40,007 nt of DNA from Phycisphaerae bacterium (GTDB lineage Bacteria; Planctomycetota; Phycisphaerae; SM23-33), in assembly GCA_030745875.1 (NCBI GenBank), contig JASLNT010000047.1, positions 1 to 40,007 on the forward strand, read 5' to 3'. A program made the translations under genes and the position numbers. Under the pieces are notes generated by a model, which did not search any database, had not been told where the DNA came from, and was given only the letters and a program-made list of their open reading frames with translations. This document shows positions 26,490-35,174 of the stretch, piece by piece. Positions within the stretch are counted from its first letter, which is position 1. Every line of letters begins with the position of its first letter.

Positions 26490-27263
26490 TTGAATCGGAA
26501 ACGATCAATTCAAATCGCGGTGATTGCGGCGGTGGTTATTCTGGCGGTCATAATAGTGCTCTGTATCCGCGGATGCCGAGGCGGGGGACCTAAAGGTCGC
26601 CCAATAGTCATTGAAGTGTCGATCCAAGCCGGCGACGACATGGCGATGTCGGTTAACGTTGATCTCCCCGACGCGCTGTCTGACCAGATGGTCATCGATC
26701 CGGATTCCGAGGGGCGCCTGCTTCTTGGCCCGGAGCTCATCGCCGCGATCAAGAAAGGCCTGGGCGATCAGAGCGTTCAGATGCCCGAAGGCGTTACCGA
26801 ACTGGAGGAGATCGGAGCGGTCATCATCGAACGAATTACCTACAAAGGGGAGGGACGCACCGGCGCCGTTACGCGCATCCGTCTGGCGGCCGAGATGACT
26901 GATCCGCCCGAGCGAAAGACGCCCGACAAAGTCGCCATCGGACTGGATGATTCGAACGCTGCGTTGTACGACGTTCTGCCCTGGCCGGCTGACCTGTCCT
27001 GGAGCCTGATCGATGACGACAAGCTCAAAGTGGTCAGCGGTGAAACTGTTGTGGAACTGGAGGTCGGCCAGAGCGGGGATCTTCCTTCAGTCACCGCAGA
27101 AATCCCCGTGACCATCGAAGAAGTAGACGACACCGCCGACATACCCGACGGCGACGATGTCAAGCTGCCCACTGTCCAGCGGGATTTGGGCAAGGTCAAA
27201 TTCACTTCGGCGCTTTCGGTTCGTTATCTCGGACGCCTCAAGATCGCGGAGGACAAACCATGA
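26490..27263 (+). CDS. Membrane-anchored protein of unknown function, first gene of the vWA operon
   Basis: 257 residues from TTG 26490, with AAAGGAAG upstream and no ATG closer. One N-terminal hydrophobic helix (about 7-27) followed by CIRGCRGG anchors a soluble domain. The domain is rich in beta-like stretches (VIEVSIQAGDDMAMSVNVDLP, AVIIERITYKGEGRTGAVTRI) and in Asp/Glu, and has no motif I recognise. Its stop overlaps the next start in ATGA, so the products are probably made in fixed ratio. Confidence 0.68.
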   Translation: MNRKRSIQIAVIAAVVILAVIIVLCIRGCRGGGPKGRPIVIEVSIQAGDDMAMSVNVDLPDALSDQMVIDPDSEGRLLLGPELIAAIKKGLGDQSVQMPEGVTELEEIGAVIIERITYKGEGRTGAVTRIRLAAEMTDPPERKTPDKVAIGLDDSNAALYDVLPWPADLSWSLIDDDKLKVVSGETVVELEVGQSGDLPSVTAEIPVTIEEVDDTADIPDGDDVKLPTVQRDLGKVKFTSALSVRYLGRLKIAEDKP

Positions 27264-30200
27264 AATCCGCCCGAGTCGGTATGTTGTCAATGTTGGCTGG
27301 CGTGTTGCTGATCGCCTCTGTCGCCGCGCCCGTTCAGGGCGCGACGGCGGTGAGATCGTCGAAGCATTTTCGCATCACGTACAAGACCACCGAAACCACC
27401 AGCGCGTACGCCCGGTTCATTCTTACCGAGTCCGAGCGGGCCTGGAAGGAGATATTCACGACTCTGGGATACAAGCAGCCCAAGTGGATGTCCGACCGGA
27501 TCGCCGCGGGCGGCAAGATCCTCCTATCGGTAAAGGCCACCGGTCCGCTGGCCGTCGCCACCAACACCTACTCCCGCGCCACCAAGATCGTGATCCGAGG
27601 CTCTATCGCATTCGGCTTGAAAGCCAAGTTCATGAAGGGCGGGAGCATCAACTGGCACGTGTTGCGGGCCACTTGCGGACACGAGTTCTTCCACCTGGTT
27701 CAAGGCGCTTACGACGTGACCGAGTCGAAGTGGTTGAAGGAGACCACCGCGACCTGGATCGAAGACAAGATATATCCCGCCGAAGCAAAAGCCCATCCGA
27801 AAGACTACGGATACAGATACTACCTGAAAACCTGGAACAGGCACCGCCGATTGTGGGACCTCGTTTCGGTCGGAAGCAACCAGGAATACGCAGCTTCGAT
27901 CTTCTTTCAGTACCTCAGCGAACACGACTCGCGGGGCAACGGCGTGGTCAAGGCCGTCTGGGAAAAAGCCGCCCTCGTCAAAGGCGACACCACCGCCAAG
28001 GCGCTGGGCGAGGCGCTGGGCGACAGCGGAGCCTGGGGCGCCAAGACGCTCAGACGCGTAAGGGGCCTGTCGCTTACCGACCTGGTGCGCAGCTCCAAAC
28101 GAAACAGAACTTTCGCACTGGCGTCGCTGGTGAAGGGACCTTATTTCACGCCGACCCTGCTTTCGATGCGCGGTATAAGCGTGCATGGCGAGTCCGGAGG
28201 GAAGCTCCGCGAGGCGGGGCGGACGGTGGCTAAGCTTTCGTTCGACTGCGTTAACATCGTTCCCGACCCGTTGAGGACAGGCAGCCCGGTTGACGTCGTG
28301 CTGGCCGCCCGCGGAGTCAAGAACGACGGAGCCTGGGATTTTCACGTGGTCAAGGCCCCCAAGAGGGGAACGTGGAGGGTTAAGCGTTTCACGCCTCCCA
28401 AGGAGAACAAATGGACCACGCTGCGCGTACGAAACGTTGATTTTCGCAAGGAGGAGTTGTTCTTCGTAGCCACACGCGCCTCTGCGACCAGCCGCGACAA
28501 GTACCGTCTGTCGGGCATGATCATCACTCCTCCGGTCGTCGAATCGTTCCAGGTCCATTCGCCTCCGGCCCCGGGCAACGCCGAACTCGGCCGGACAACC
28601 GCGCCTCCGGGCGGGCGGGAACTGTCCTGGGCGGCCAGACGCATGCGATGGACGTCTCCGGTGCGGGGAACGGGCTGGCGGACTGAGATCACTCCGACAA
28701 CGGGAATAGCCTACGATCCCGATAAGACCGTTGAATTCCGCATCATATTGAGTCGTCCCGCTGCTGGAGGATTGACTCTGAACCTCGGTCCGGACCTGTC
28801 GCCGACAGTAACCGCAGCAGGCGGTTCCGGGCGAAAGTTCTTCGCCAGGGTCAAGATCAAAGAGCTCGAAGATTTCCTGGGCGCCGGGGAAATCCCCGTG
28901 GAGATCCAAGGCAAGGATGTGTTCGGTATGGGTCTGGACGGGCGCCCCTGGACCCCTCCGCAGATAGAATTCAAGGGTTCGACCCCGCCGAAGCTCGCCG
29001 ACATCAAAAAATGGGAGGGCGCCGATGCTCCCTTCGTTCGGCCCGGCGGGCTGGACGGTCTTGACGGGAAGAAGATACCGCTGTTCCATCCGAGGAAACG
29101 CCCTCCGAAGATCGTGCTGGTTAAGTGTTCGCGCGACAAGGATTCGGAAGTGTTCTATCACTCCGAGAATGGCAATTACCGACCGATGACCCCCGGTAAG
29201 GTCGATATTGAGATAGCGTTTGAGAATCCCATGCAAGCCGATTCTGCCAAGATTATGTACATGGGCGCTCCGATAGTCGGCGAGTTCCAGACGCTTCGCA
29301 CCTGGGTCGGTTCGTTCGACGTCCCGAACTCCAAAGGCGCCTTTCCGCTTTCGATACAGGCCAGCACCGTACACGAGATACCGATAGACACCGATACCGA
29401 AACCGAAGGCGATCAGCCCGACACCTCGCACAAGCTCATGATCGACGGGATTCCGCCCTATATCGAATCGGTCCTGGTCGCCGGGATGGGCGATACGTTC
29501 TACGACGCCTCCTGGAGCGGAGGACCCGACCTGAAAACAGCCGAGAATCTCAGTGTTTCGAAAATCGGCGACCAGCGGAGAAAACTCAGTGTTCGCGTCG
29601 CAAAGGACCTGCCCGCCGAGCCCAAAGGAAATCTCCACGTTGCCGTCAGATGTTCGCAACCGTTGAACAACCCGCCATCCATATTGATTGGAACGGTGGC
29701 GGCGACGAACGTGACCGGGGATGACGACAAGCTGCTCTGGCAGGGCGAAGTGTCGATGGAGGCCGTCAGGGCCGCGGTTAAACCCGGGCGGAACGCGCCC
29801 ATCGCCATCAGCGCCTCGGACATTCACAACAATCAACTTGACGCCGACCCGCGCACCGTTCCCGCCCTGGCGACCAGGGCGCCGTGGTGGAGGGGGTACG
29901 AGTCGAAACGCGGGGGAGACAACACCGGATACGGCGGGACGGACACGTGGCACGAGATAGGCCCCGCTCCGAAAGTGTCGTTTGTGATCGTTCTGGACGC
30001 CTCGGGCTCCATGAACGACAACAGTCGCATGGTCAACGCCAAGGCGGGCATAAAGAAGCTTCTCGACGTGGTTCCCGAAGGAGTTGAACTGGCGATCGTG
30101 ATCTTCCAGGGCAGTTCCTCCCGGGCCGTAGGCTTCACGCGGGATATCGACCAGATCCGCGCAGCGGTCGATGGGGCGTCGGCGGGCGGAGGCACTCCCC

Positions 30201-30808
30201 TGGCCGCAGCCATCGCGACGGCCAGGAAGCTGCTGGAATCGTCCAGCCACCCGATGTCGACCGATTGGCGATACCGAATATTCTCCGACGGTCAGGAGAC
30301 CGCAGGCGGGAACGTGGTGCTGGAAACTCGCCTGCTGGACCAGGCGATCGCCCGTCGCAAAGGCAAGCCCGCCAAAAAGCCCAAGGACAAGATCCCGCCG
30401 CCCAAACCGGTGGTGGAGGATGCCATTGCGATAAATCCCCAACGCTGGACTGCGCACATGGTTGAGGTCGATTCAAGGTCCGGTCTGGACTGGATATGGC
30501 TGGTCGAAGTGAAATTCACCGAAAAGGAGCTGCCCGACGGGCGGTGCTACGTGCGACTCGAATCCAAGGCGTTCGGAGTGGCTTACGGGTCGATCACCGA
30601 CGCCGACGGAAGCAACAAGAGGATCAAATGGCAGGTGAACTCGCAACCGAGCTCCAGCCGTTCAAAACTTATTCGAGCCACCAGCGACCGCGGAAGACGC
30701 GCCATCGAGCGCATACGCAGACTCGCTGCGGCGATGAAAGCCAAATCCAAATCCATGCAGCAATGCCGCCAGGAGATACAGCAAAATGTCGAACGCGAAG
30801 TCAACTAG
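27260..30808 (+). CDS. Secreted HExxH (gluzincin-like) and von Willebrand A domain protein
   Basis: 1182 residues with a signal peptide (MLSMLAGVLLIASVAAPVQG region). Residues about 30-270 look like a zinc peptidase: H141-E142-F-F-H145 in CGHEFFHLVQGAYD and Glu161 in WLKETTATWIED. A long middle (about 300-890) is beta-rich and Pro-rich and not assigned. Residues about 905-1060 form a vWA domain with an intact metal-ion-dependent adhesion site: Asp913-x-Ser915-x-Ser917 (DASGS), Thr979 (GGGTPL) and Asp1010 (FSDGQ). The last 100 residues are basic. Such vWA sites bind a protein ligand through a divalent metal. The peptidase, if active, would cut or process surface proteins. The stop overlaps the next gene by 23 bp. 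Confidence 0.82.
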   Translation: MKSARVGMLSMLAGVLLIASVAAPVQGATAVRSSKHFRITYKTTETTSAYARFILTESERAWKEIFTTLGYKQPKWMSDRIAAGGKILLSVKATGPLAVATNTYSRATKIVIRGSIAFGLKAKFMKGGSINWHVLRATCGHEFFHLVQGAYDVTESKWLKETTATWIEDKIYPAEAKAHPKDYGYRYYLKTWNRHRRLWDLVSVGSNQEYAASIFFQYLSEHDSRGNGVVKAVWEKAALVKGDTTAKALGEALGDSGAWGAKTLRRVRGLSLTDLVRSSKRNRTFALASLVKGPYFTPTLLSMRGISVHGESGGKLREAGRTVAKLSFDCVNIVPDPLRTGSPVDVVLAARGVKNDGAWDFHVVKAPKRGTWRVKRFTPPKENKWTTLRVRNVDFRKEELFFVATRASATSRDKYRLSGMIITPPVVESFQVHSPPAPGNAELGRTTAPPGGRELSWAARRMRWTSPVRGTGWRTEITPTTGIAYDPDKTVEFRIILSRPAAGGLTLNLGPDLSPTVTAAGGSGRKFFARVKIKELEDFLGAGEIPVEIQGKDVFGMGLDGRPWTPPQIEFKGSTPPKLADIKKWEGADAPFVRPGGLDGLDGKKIPLFHPRKRPPKIVLVKCSRDKDSEVFYHSENGNYRPMTPGKVDIEIAFENPMQADSAKIMYMGAPIVGEFQTLRTWVGSFDVPNSKGAFPLSIQASTVHEIPIDTDTETEGDQPDTSHKLMIDGIPPYIESVLVAGMGDTFYDASWSGGPDLKTAENLSVSKIGDQRRKLSVRVAKDLPAEPKGNLHVAVRCSQPLNNPPSILIGTVAATNVTGDDDKLLWQGEVSMEAVRAAVKPGRNAPIAISASDIHNNQLDADPRTVPALATRAPWWRGYESKRGGDNTGYGGTDTWHEIGPAPKVSFVIVLDASGSMNDNSRMVNAKAGIKKLLDVVPEGVELAIVIFQGSSSRAVGFTRDIDQIRAAVDGASAGGGTPLAAAIATARKLLESSSHPMSTDWRYRIFSDGQETAGGNVVLETRLLDQAIARRKGKPAKKPKDKIPPPKPVVEDAIAINPQRWTAHMVEVDSRSGLDWIWLVEVKFTEKELPDGRCYVRLESKAFGVAYGSITDADGSNKRIKWQVNSQPSSSRSKLIRATSDRGRRAIERIRRLAAAMKAKSKSMQQCRQEIQQNVEREVN

Positions 30809-31856
30809 GCTCCATAGCGTGCTGTGCGTTGCGGTGATGTTGGCCTTTTCGGCTCCCGCCGGAGCGCAGAGCGGAGAGATGATCCCGGTTACTATCGATG
30901 TTCCCGGGCACGTCGAGGATATACCGTTCGATCTCGACAAGCCCGCCGCGGTGAACGTCCAGACGTTTTTCGCGCCCGCCGAACTCGGCGCGATCAAGCT
31001 GGTGGTGACCGATGCGGACGACAAGGTCGTGAACATCGCCCCTCCGAAAGTTCTCAAGCCCGGGTCATACAGCGTTGCTGTTTCCGCCGCGGGCTCCTCG
31101 CCCGAGAGCTTCAGCGTCAAGATCGGCGTTTCTGAGCCCGTGGACGCCTACGAGCCCAATGATACGCTTGAAACCGCAACCCCGATAACGCTTCCGTTGC
31201 GGACGGTTATCGTTGCCGACAGGGGACTCGACAACCTTGACTGGTTCAAGTTCTCTGTCGATCAGGAATATTTGCTGTCCGTGCATTTGCGAGCCAGGCG
31301 CGGTTCGTCCGTCAGCTTCAAAATACTCGACGCCGACGGCGAGAATCTCTACAAGACTGCGTCGAGCTGGGATTCGGCCGGTGCGAGATACGCCAGCCTG
31401 GCCGCAGGGGAGTATTACCTCGTTATCGGGCCTGCCTCCAGTTCCGACACTACGGAAATGGAATTGGCGCTCTACGATCCGGTTGGCGTTTCAGGCGACA
31501 GCGGCGGATTCATCGCAGTCGGTATGAAAGAGGGATCGGCCGGGCTCAATCAACTTACGCTAATCGCCAAGGCCAGCGGAAAGGGTCTCGTTGAGACGGT
31601 CTCTCCGGACATCATGAAAGCTGAATTGCTTGAAGCCGTGAAGGACAAACCAGTCGAAACCGGCAAGCCCGGAGGCTCCGGCGGATGGATCACCTGGATC
31701 ATAATCCTGTTGATGCTTGCGATAACCGGAGGCGCGGGTTTCTGGATGCGCGGACGGTTCAAGGACGGCGGAGGCGGAACTGGAGGCGCTGGCGGCGGAG
31801 ACGGCGGAGGCGGTAAGGACGTTAAGACTCCGGCTCCGTCAGGCGATTCGACGTAG
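30786..31856 (+). CDS. PPC-like domain protein with C-terminal membrane anchor
   Basis: 356 residues; ATG with AGGAGA nine bases upstream, inside the end of the vWA gene. A signal peptide (LHSVLCVAVMLAFSAPAGAQ) is followed by two beta-sandwich-like parts. The second (about 115-230) has the pre-peptidase C-terminal pattern: DAYEPNDTLETATPI, DNLDWFKFSVDQEYLLSVHL, SLAAGEYYLVIGP. A C-terminal helix (about 298-320) and a basic/Gly-rich tail (GGGGTGGAGGGDGGGG) anchor it with the tail inside. It is the third gene of the operon and may present or dock the vWA protein. Confidence 0.8.
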   Translation: MSNAKSTRLHSVLCVAVMLAFSAPAGAQSGEMIPVTIDVPGHVEDIPFDLDKPAAVNVQTFFAPAELGAIKLVVTDADDKVVNIAPPKVLKPGSYSVAVSAAGSSPESFSVKIGVSEPVDAYEPNDTLETATPITLPLRTVIVADRGLDNLDWFKFSVDQEYLLSVHLRARRGSSVSFKILDADGENLYKTASSWDSAGARYASLAAGEYYLVIGPASSSDTTEMELALYDPVGVSGDSGGFIAVGMKEGSAGLNQLTLIAKASGKGLVETVSPDIMKAELLEAVKDKPVETGKPGGSGGWITWIIILLMLAITGGAGFWMRGRFKDGGGGTGGAGGGDGGGGKDVKTPAPSGDST

Positions 31857-31878
31857 ATAAGCAGGTCGCGACGCAGCG

Positions 31879-32385
31879 CTATTTCTTGGCGGTCGTCGGC
31901 GTCACCGGCGAGCGGGACTCCACGAAACCCACAAGGTCTCGGAAGTTCTGCAGTTTCCACGAATCCAGCAGCAGTTTCTCACCGTCTGCGTATGTGACCT
32001 CGAGTATCCCTTTACTTTTCAGACGCGAAGCATCCAGGGCGGTTATCTTCTCCCAGGGGAGTTTGTCCTTGCCTTCGTATCCCATTCCCTCGGCGTCGGC
32101 GGTTAGCACGCGACGCAGCGCCAGGAACCCTCGCAGACCCAGAATCAGTCCTATGGGTATCGCAATCCACGGTGTGAAGTGATTGAAAGCGTATCCGGCC
32201 GCTTCGTTGATGTTGTCGAGATTCCACGCGGCCGGCGGAGGGTACTTGCCCGTGGCTGCGTCCATCCAGCACCATATTCCAATTCCCAACAGCATTGCGG
32301 CCATTATGAACGTTCTGACCGCGGGGTCTTTGCTCGCGGGGCAGCTTATGCTTGTCGGCGCCGTGTTCTCCGGTGTTTCGGTCAT
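31879..32385 (-). CDS. Membrane protein with cytoplasmic PH-like domain
   Basis: 168 residues from ATG 32385 (GGAAGG upstream); a TTG nine codons earlier is less likely. Two hydrophobic helices (about 25-42 and 70-92) are followed by a soluble part (about 100-155) reading EGMGYEGKDKLPWEKITALDASRLKSKG and LEVTYADGEKLLLDSWKL, the layout of bacterial PH-like domains. Function unknown. It is convergent with the PPC gene, 22 bp apart. Confidence 0.65.
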   Translation of the reverse strand: MTETPENTAPTSISCPASKDPAVRTFIMAAMLLGIGIWCWMDAATGKYPPPAAWNLDNINEAAGYAFNHFTPWIAIPIGLILGLRGFLALRRVLTADAEGMGYEGKDKLPWEKITALDASRLKSKGILEVTYADGEKLLLDSWKLQNFRDLVGFVESRSPVTPTTAKK

Positions 32386-32642
32386 TGTCAAACCTTCCGT
32401 GCAGTTATCCAATATGCGTACATGTTCGCATGAGCGGCGTGGCGCGGTTTGCGCGTCATTTCGCCGACCCTACATGTCTGTATTCGGTCATTACAGGCTT
32501 GCGACATCAGCCGTTTGGACAAAAGCTTCGATTGTTTTCAATTCAACCGAGACCGCCAAACCTCTCGAAACCGGGAAACATCCTTGCTCGCGAGGGCTTT
32601 GGACGATAATGTGAGCTTCCCGGCAGGATGCAGGGGTTACAC

Positions 32643-33437
32643 ATGCGAAGCCTACTTGCTCTATACAAATGGCTGGCCGACAGACCGTCATATATGTTGC
32701 TGACGGCGTGCGATGAACGTTTGGAGGCACAGAAACCCGCTCGGTTCAGGTACGCCTGGATCGGTCTAATGGGCCTTGCGGTTCTTGCGGGTCTGGCGCT
32801 GATAGGCGTGTGGAGCGTTGTCTGGCGGATATGCAACGACTGGGACCGCCTGTCGCGTCCGGCGGCGGTTACGGCGGTGGTTATGCTGGTCTGGCCGATG
32901 CGGAGGGCGCTGGTGTCGATCGGGCCTTCTTTGCGTTTTCGAGACCGCGCTAACCAGATGGCTGTCGCCGCAGCCGCTGCTGCGCTGGTCGGCGTTGGTT
33001 TCATGAGCCTGGTCGACCGATACCCATACGCCACCGACTATCCCATGCCCGGATTCATAGGATGGATTCGTCCGCAGTTGTCGATTTTTCGCGTGTTGCT
33101 GCTGATGCCCGTCTGGGGGGCCTGGTCGATGTTGATCTCCGTTCAGTTCCTGCGCCCCAACGAGGTGACCGATCCGATCACGCGCCGTTTCGCACGCGGA
33201 TGCGGACCTTTGGCTGCCGCCGCGTGCATGGCTCCGCCTTTGATTGGGACGATAGTGTACTTTCACTACATGGTCCCGCCCGGGCAGATAGTGATTACAG
33301 GCGGGACGGTGTTCACCGCGATTGTATCCGGACCGATTCTCTGCAGGATCGGTGGGGGAATAACGCGCCGAGCCTTGCTCGCGGGCAACATGATCACACA
33401 GATCTTCTTCCTGATGCTCTGCACGATCTGGCTGTAA
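32643..33437 (+). CDS. Polytopic membrane protein of unknown function
   Basis: 264 residues from ATG 32643, six bases after AGGGG; an ATG at 32628 has its possible ribosome site too close. About six hydrophobic helices are visible, with a short basic cytoplasmic start (MRSLLALYKWLADRPSYMLL). No transporter or enzyme motif seen. It may be monocistronic. Confidence 0.65.
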   Translation: MRSLLALYKWLADRPSYMLLTACDERLEAQKPARFRYAWIGLMGLAVLAGLALIGVWSVVWRICNDWDRLSRPAAVTAVVMLVWPMRRALVSIGPSLRFRDRANQMAVAAAAAALVGVGFMSLVDRYPYATDYPMPGFIGWIRPQLSIFRVLLLMPVWGAWSMLISVQFLRPNEVTDPITRRFARGCGPLAAAACMAPPLIGTIVYFHYMVPPGQIVITGGTVFTAIVSGPILCRIGGGITRRALLAGNMITQIFFLMLCTIWL

Positions 33438-33829
33438 AACAGCGGACGCCTGTCTTCACCGCCCAAGACCCGACTCCGACCGCAGAACTACCCCAACCCG
33501 TCGGAGAACATGTCCATACCACCGTAGGGTCGCTCGGGTGGCGGCCGATGGCTGTTTCCGTGTTTTCCGTGCTTTCCGTGGTGGAAGAAGAGCTCTCGCC
33601 GTCTATCGCTTGAACGGCGCAATTCTTGATGGTGGAAATTGCGATTCCGCAGAAATTGCGCTTTGGCGTCTGCTTGCAGCGATTGACGCGCCTTCGGGCA
33701 AAACTCCGTAACACATTTAACAGAAAAGGATTCGACGCTTCGAATCTCAGATTGTCGGCGATTGCGGTTTCATGGCACGGCCGTTGCGTATTGCACCAGT
33801 GCGATAACTCGTACGCTTAGAGGTCTGAC
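33438..33829. other. Gene-free stretch upstream of the glycosyltransferase
   Basis: No credible gene. It contains two inverted repeats: GCGCAATT (33617-33624) with AATTGCGC (33654-33661), and GATTCGA (33729-33735) with TCGAATC (33740-33746). Neither has a T-run to mark a terminator. A promoter for 33830 was not resolved. Confidence 0.4.
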
Positions 33830-34996
33830 ATGAAAATCGCCGTATTCAGCGACACTTTCTTTCCCAAAACCGACGGGATAGTAACTTCCACACTCAATTT
33901 CGCCCAGCGACTGAGCAATCACGAATTCACCGTATTCTCGCCGGCCTACAGGGAAAAGTCTGATCCGGACATCAAGGGCATGACGTGTCACCGGTTCTTT
34001 TCCGTTCCCCTGATTTCTTATACGGAAATCAAGATTGTGATACCTAATCTGTATCGGCTGTTCAGATTGCTGAGGCGAAATCGCCCTGACATTATCCACA
34101 TAAACACGCCCGGCCCGATGGGGCTCCTGGGCATTATATGTTCCAAGATATACAGGATCCCGTGCGTGGGGACATATCACACCCTGGTGAGCGAACAACT
34201 GATGTATCTTTCGATAGCGAAGCTGCTGAGGATTGGGCGGTTCTTCAAGAAAAAGAAGAAGGAAACGTTGCTTGAGAAGTTGGTTTGGAAGGGCTCGGTG
34301 GCGATGTACAACCGGTGCGACCTGGTGATAGCGCCCTCCAAGTCAATTGAGAACGTCCTGAAAGAGCATGGTATCAAGAAGGAAACGAAAGTCATCTCAA
34401 ACGGAATAGACCGGGGACTATTCAAGCCAAAAAGAGAATACAACAAGAAGGTCTCCAGACTAGTCCACGTTGGGAGAATATCGTATGAAAAGAACATTGA
34501 TCAGACGATAAGAGCTTTCGCACTGACATTAAAAAAACACCCGTCGGCGACCTACACAATAATCGGCGACGGGCCCGCGCTGCGATCCTTGAAAGACCTG
34601 GCCAGAGAGCTGAAACTGGACATCAGGTTCCTGGGCTACGTCCCGTATAAGAACCTGCCCGGATACTACAAGAACGAAGATGTTTTCATTACCGCTTCGA
34701 CGATGGAAACGCAGGGCCTGGTGATCCTGGAGGCGATGGCCTCCGGCCTGCCGGTTATCGGCGTGCGAAGCTATGCGATTCCCGATATCGTCAAGAACAA
34801 CCATAACGGGTTCCTTGTACGGCCTGGGGATATTGAAGGCATGTCCGAATGCTTCAACAGGCTCATAGAAAACCCGGGGCTCGTATCCGAGCTTGGACAA
34901 AACGCCGCAAGATTCGTGATCCACCACGATCTCAACAGCACCGCCGCTCTTCTCGAGAGGACATATAAACGCACAGTGCGAAACAAGAGTAATTGA
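33830..34996 (+). CDS. GT4-family glycosyltransferase
   Basis: 388 residues, ATG after AGAGGT. The two Rossmann halves of the GT-B fold are visible: N-terminal MKIAVFSDTFFPKTDGIVTS and DIIHINTPGPMG, C-terminal LVHVGRISYEKNIDQTI, YTIIGDGPALRSL and the nucleotide-sugar site ETQGLVILEAMASGLPVIG. It resembles diacylglycerol glucosyltransferase-type and mannosyltransferase-type members, which transfer sugar from UDP- or GDP-sugar to a lipid at the membrane; KKKKKE and other basic patches fit membrane contact. Base composition is visibly AT-richer and Lys-richer than the neighbours, so transfer is possible. Confidence 0.9.
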   Translation: MKIAVFSDTFFPKTDGIVTSTLNFAQRLSNHEFTVFSPAYREKSDPDIKGMTCHRFFSVPLISYTEIKIVIPNLYRLFRLLRRNRPDIIHINTPGPMGLLGIICSKIYRIPCVGTYHTLVSEQLMYLSIAKLLRIGRFFKKKKKETLLEKLVWKGSVAMYNRCDLVIAPSKSIENVLKEHGIKKETKVISNGIDRGLFKPKREYNKKVSRLVHVGRISYEKNIDQTIRAFALTLKKHPSATYTIIGDGPALRSLKDLARELKLDIRFLGYVPYKNLPGYYKNEDVFITASTMETQGLVILEAMASGLPVIGVRSYAIPDIVKNNHNGFLVRPGDIEGMSECFNRLIENPGLVSELGQNAARFVIHHDLNSTAALLERTYKRTVRNKSN

Positions 34997-35015
34997 CCCG
35001 GAGGCCGGATTCCGT

Positions 35016-35043
35016 TTGCCCAACGCACCGCATCCGGTACAAT
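35016..35043 (+). promoter_or_regulatory. Promoter candidate for the GATase-like gene
   Basis: TTGCCC (35016-35021), 16-bp spacer and TACAAT (35038-35043). Confidence 0.4.
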
Positions 35044-35063
35044 CACTGTGAAAGCCCCGCGAT

Positions 35064-35079
35064 CCCGATGTGCATCGGG
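35064..35079. repeat. Short palindrome in the leader of the GATase-like gene
   Basis: CCCGATG and CATCGGG separated by TG: a perfect 7-bp stem, about 20 bases after the promoter candidate. Confidence 0.5.
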
Positions 35080-35174
35080 ACGGGCGCAACGCCGCTTGCC
35101 GGTAGGCGGGTCTGGGACACCGCAGGAGCCGCGAAGTGAAATCCCAACTCATCAGTCGGGAAAAGGGATCTGAC

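Noticed and set aside
27157..28233. 358-codon plus-strand frame across the start of the vWA gene
   Set aside because: It overlaps the end of the anchored-protein gene and the beginning of the vWA gene, and is Arg-rich with no motif.
27524..30457. 977-codon open frame on the minus strand
   Set aside because: It lies entirely opposite the vWA gene, has no signal, domain or ribosome-binding site, and arises from the GC-rich codon pattern of the real gene.
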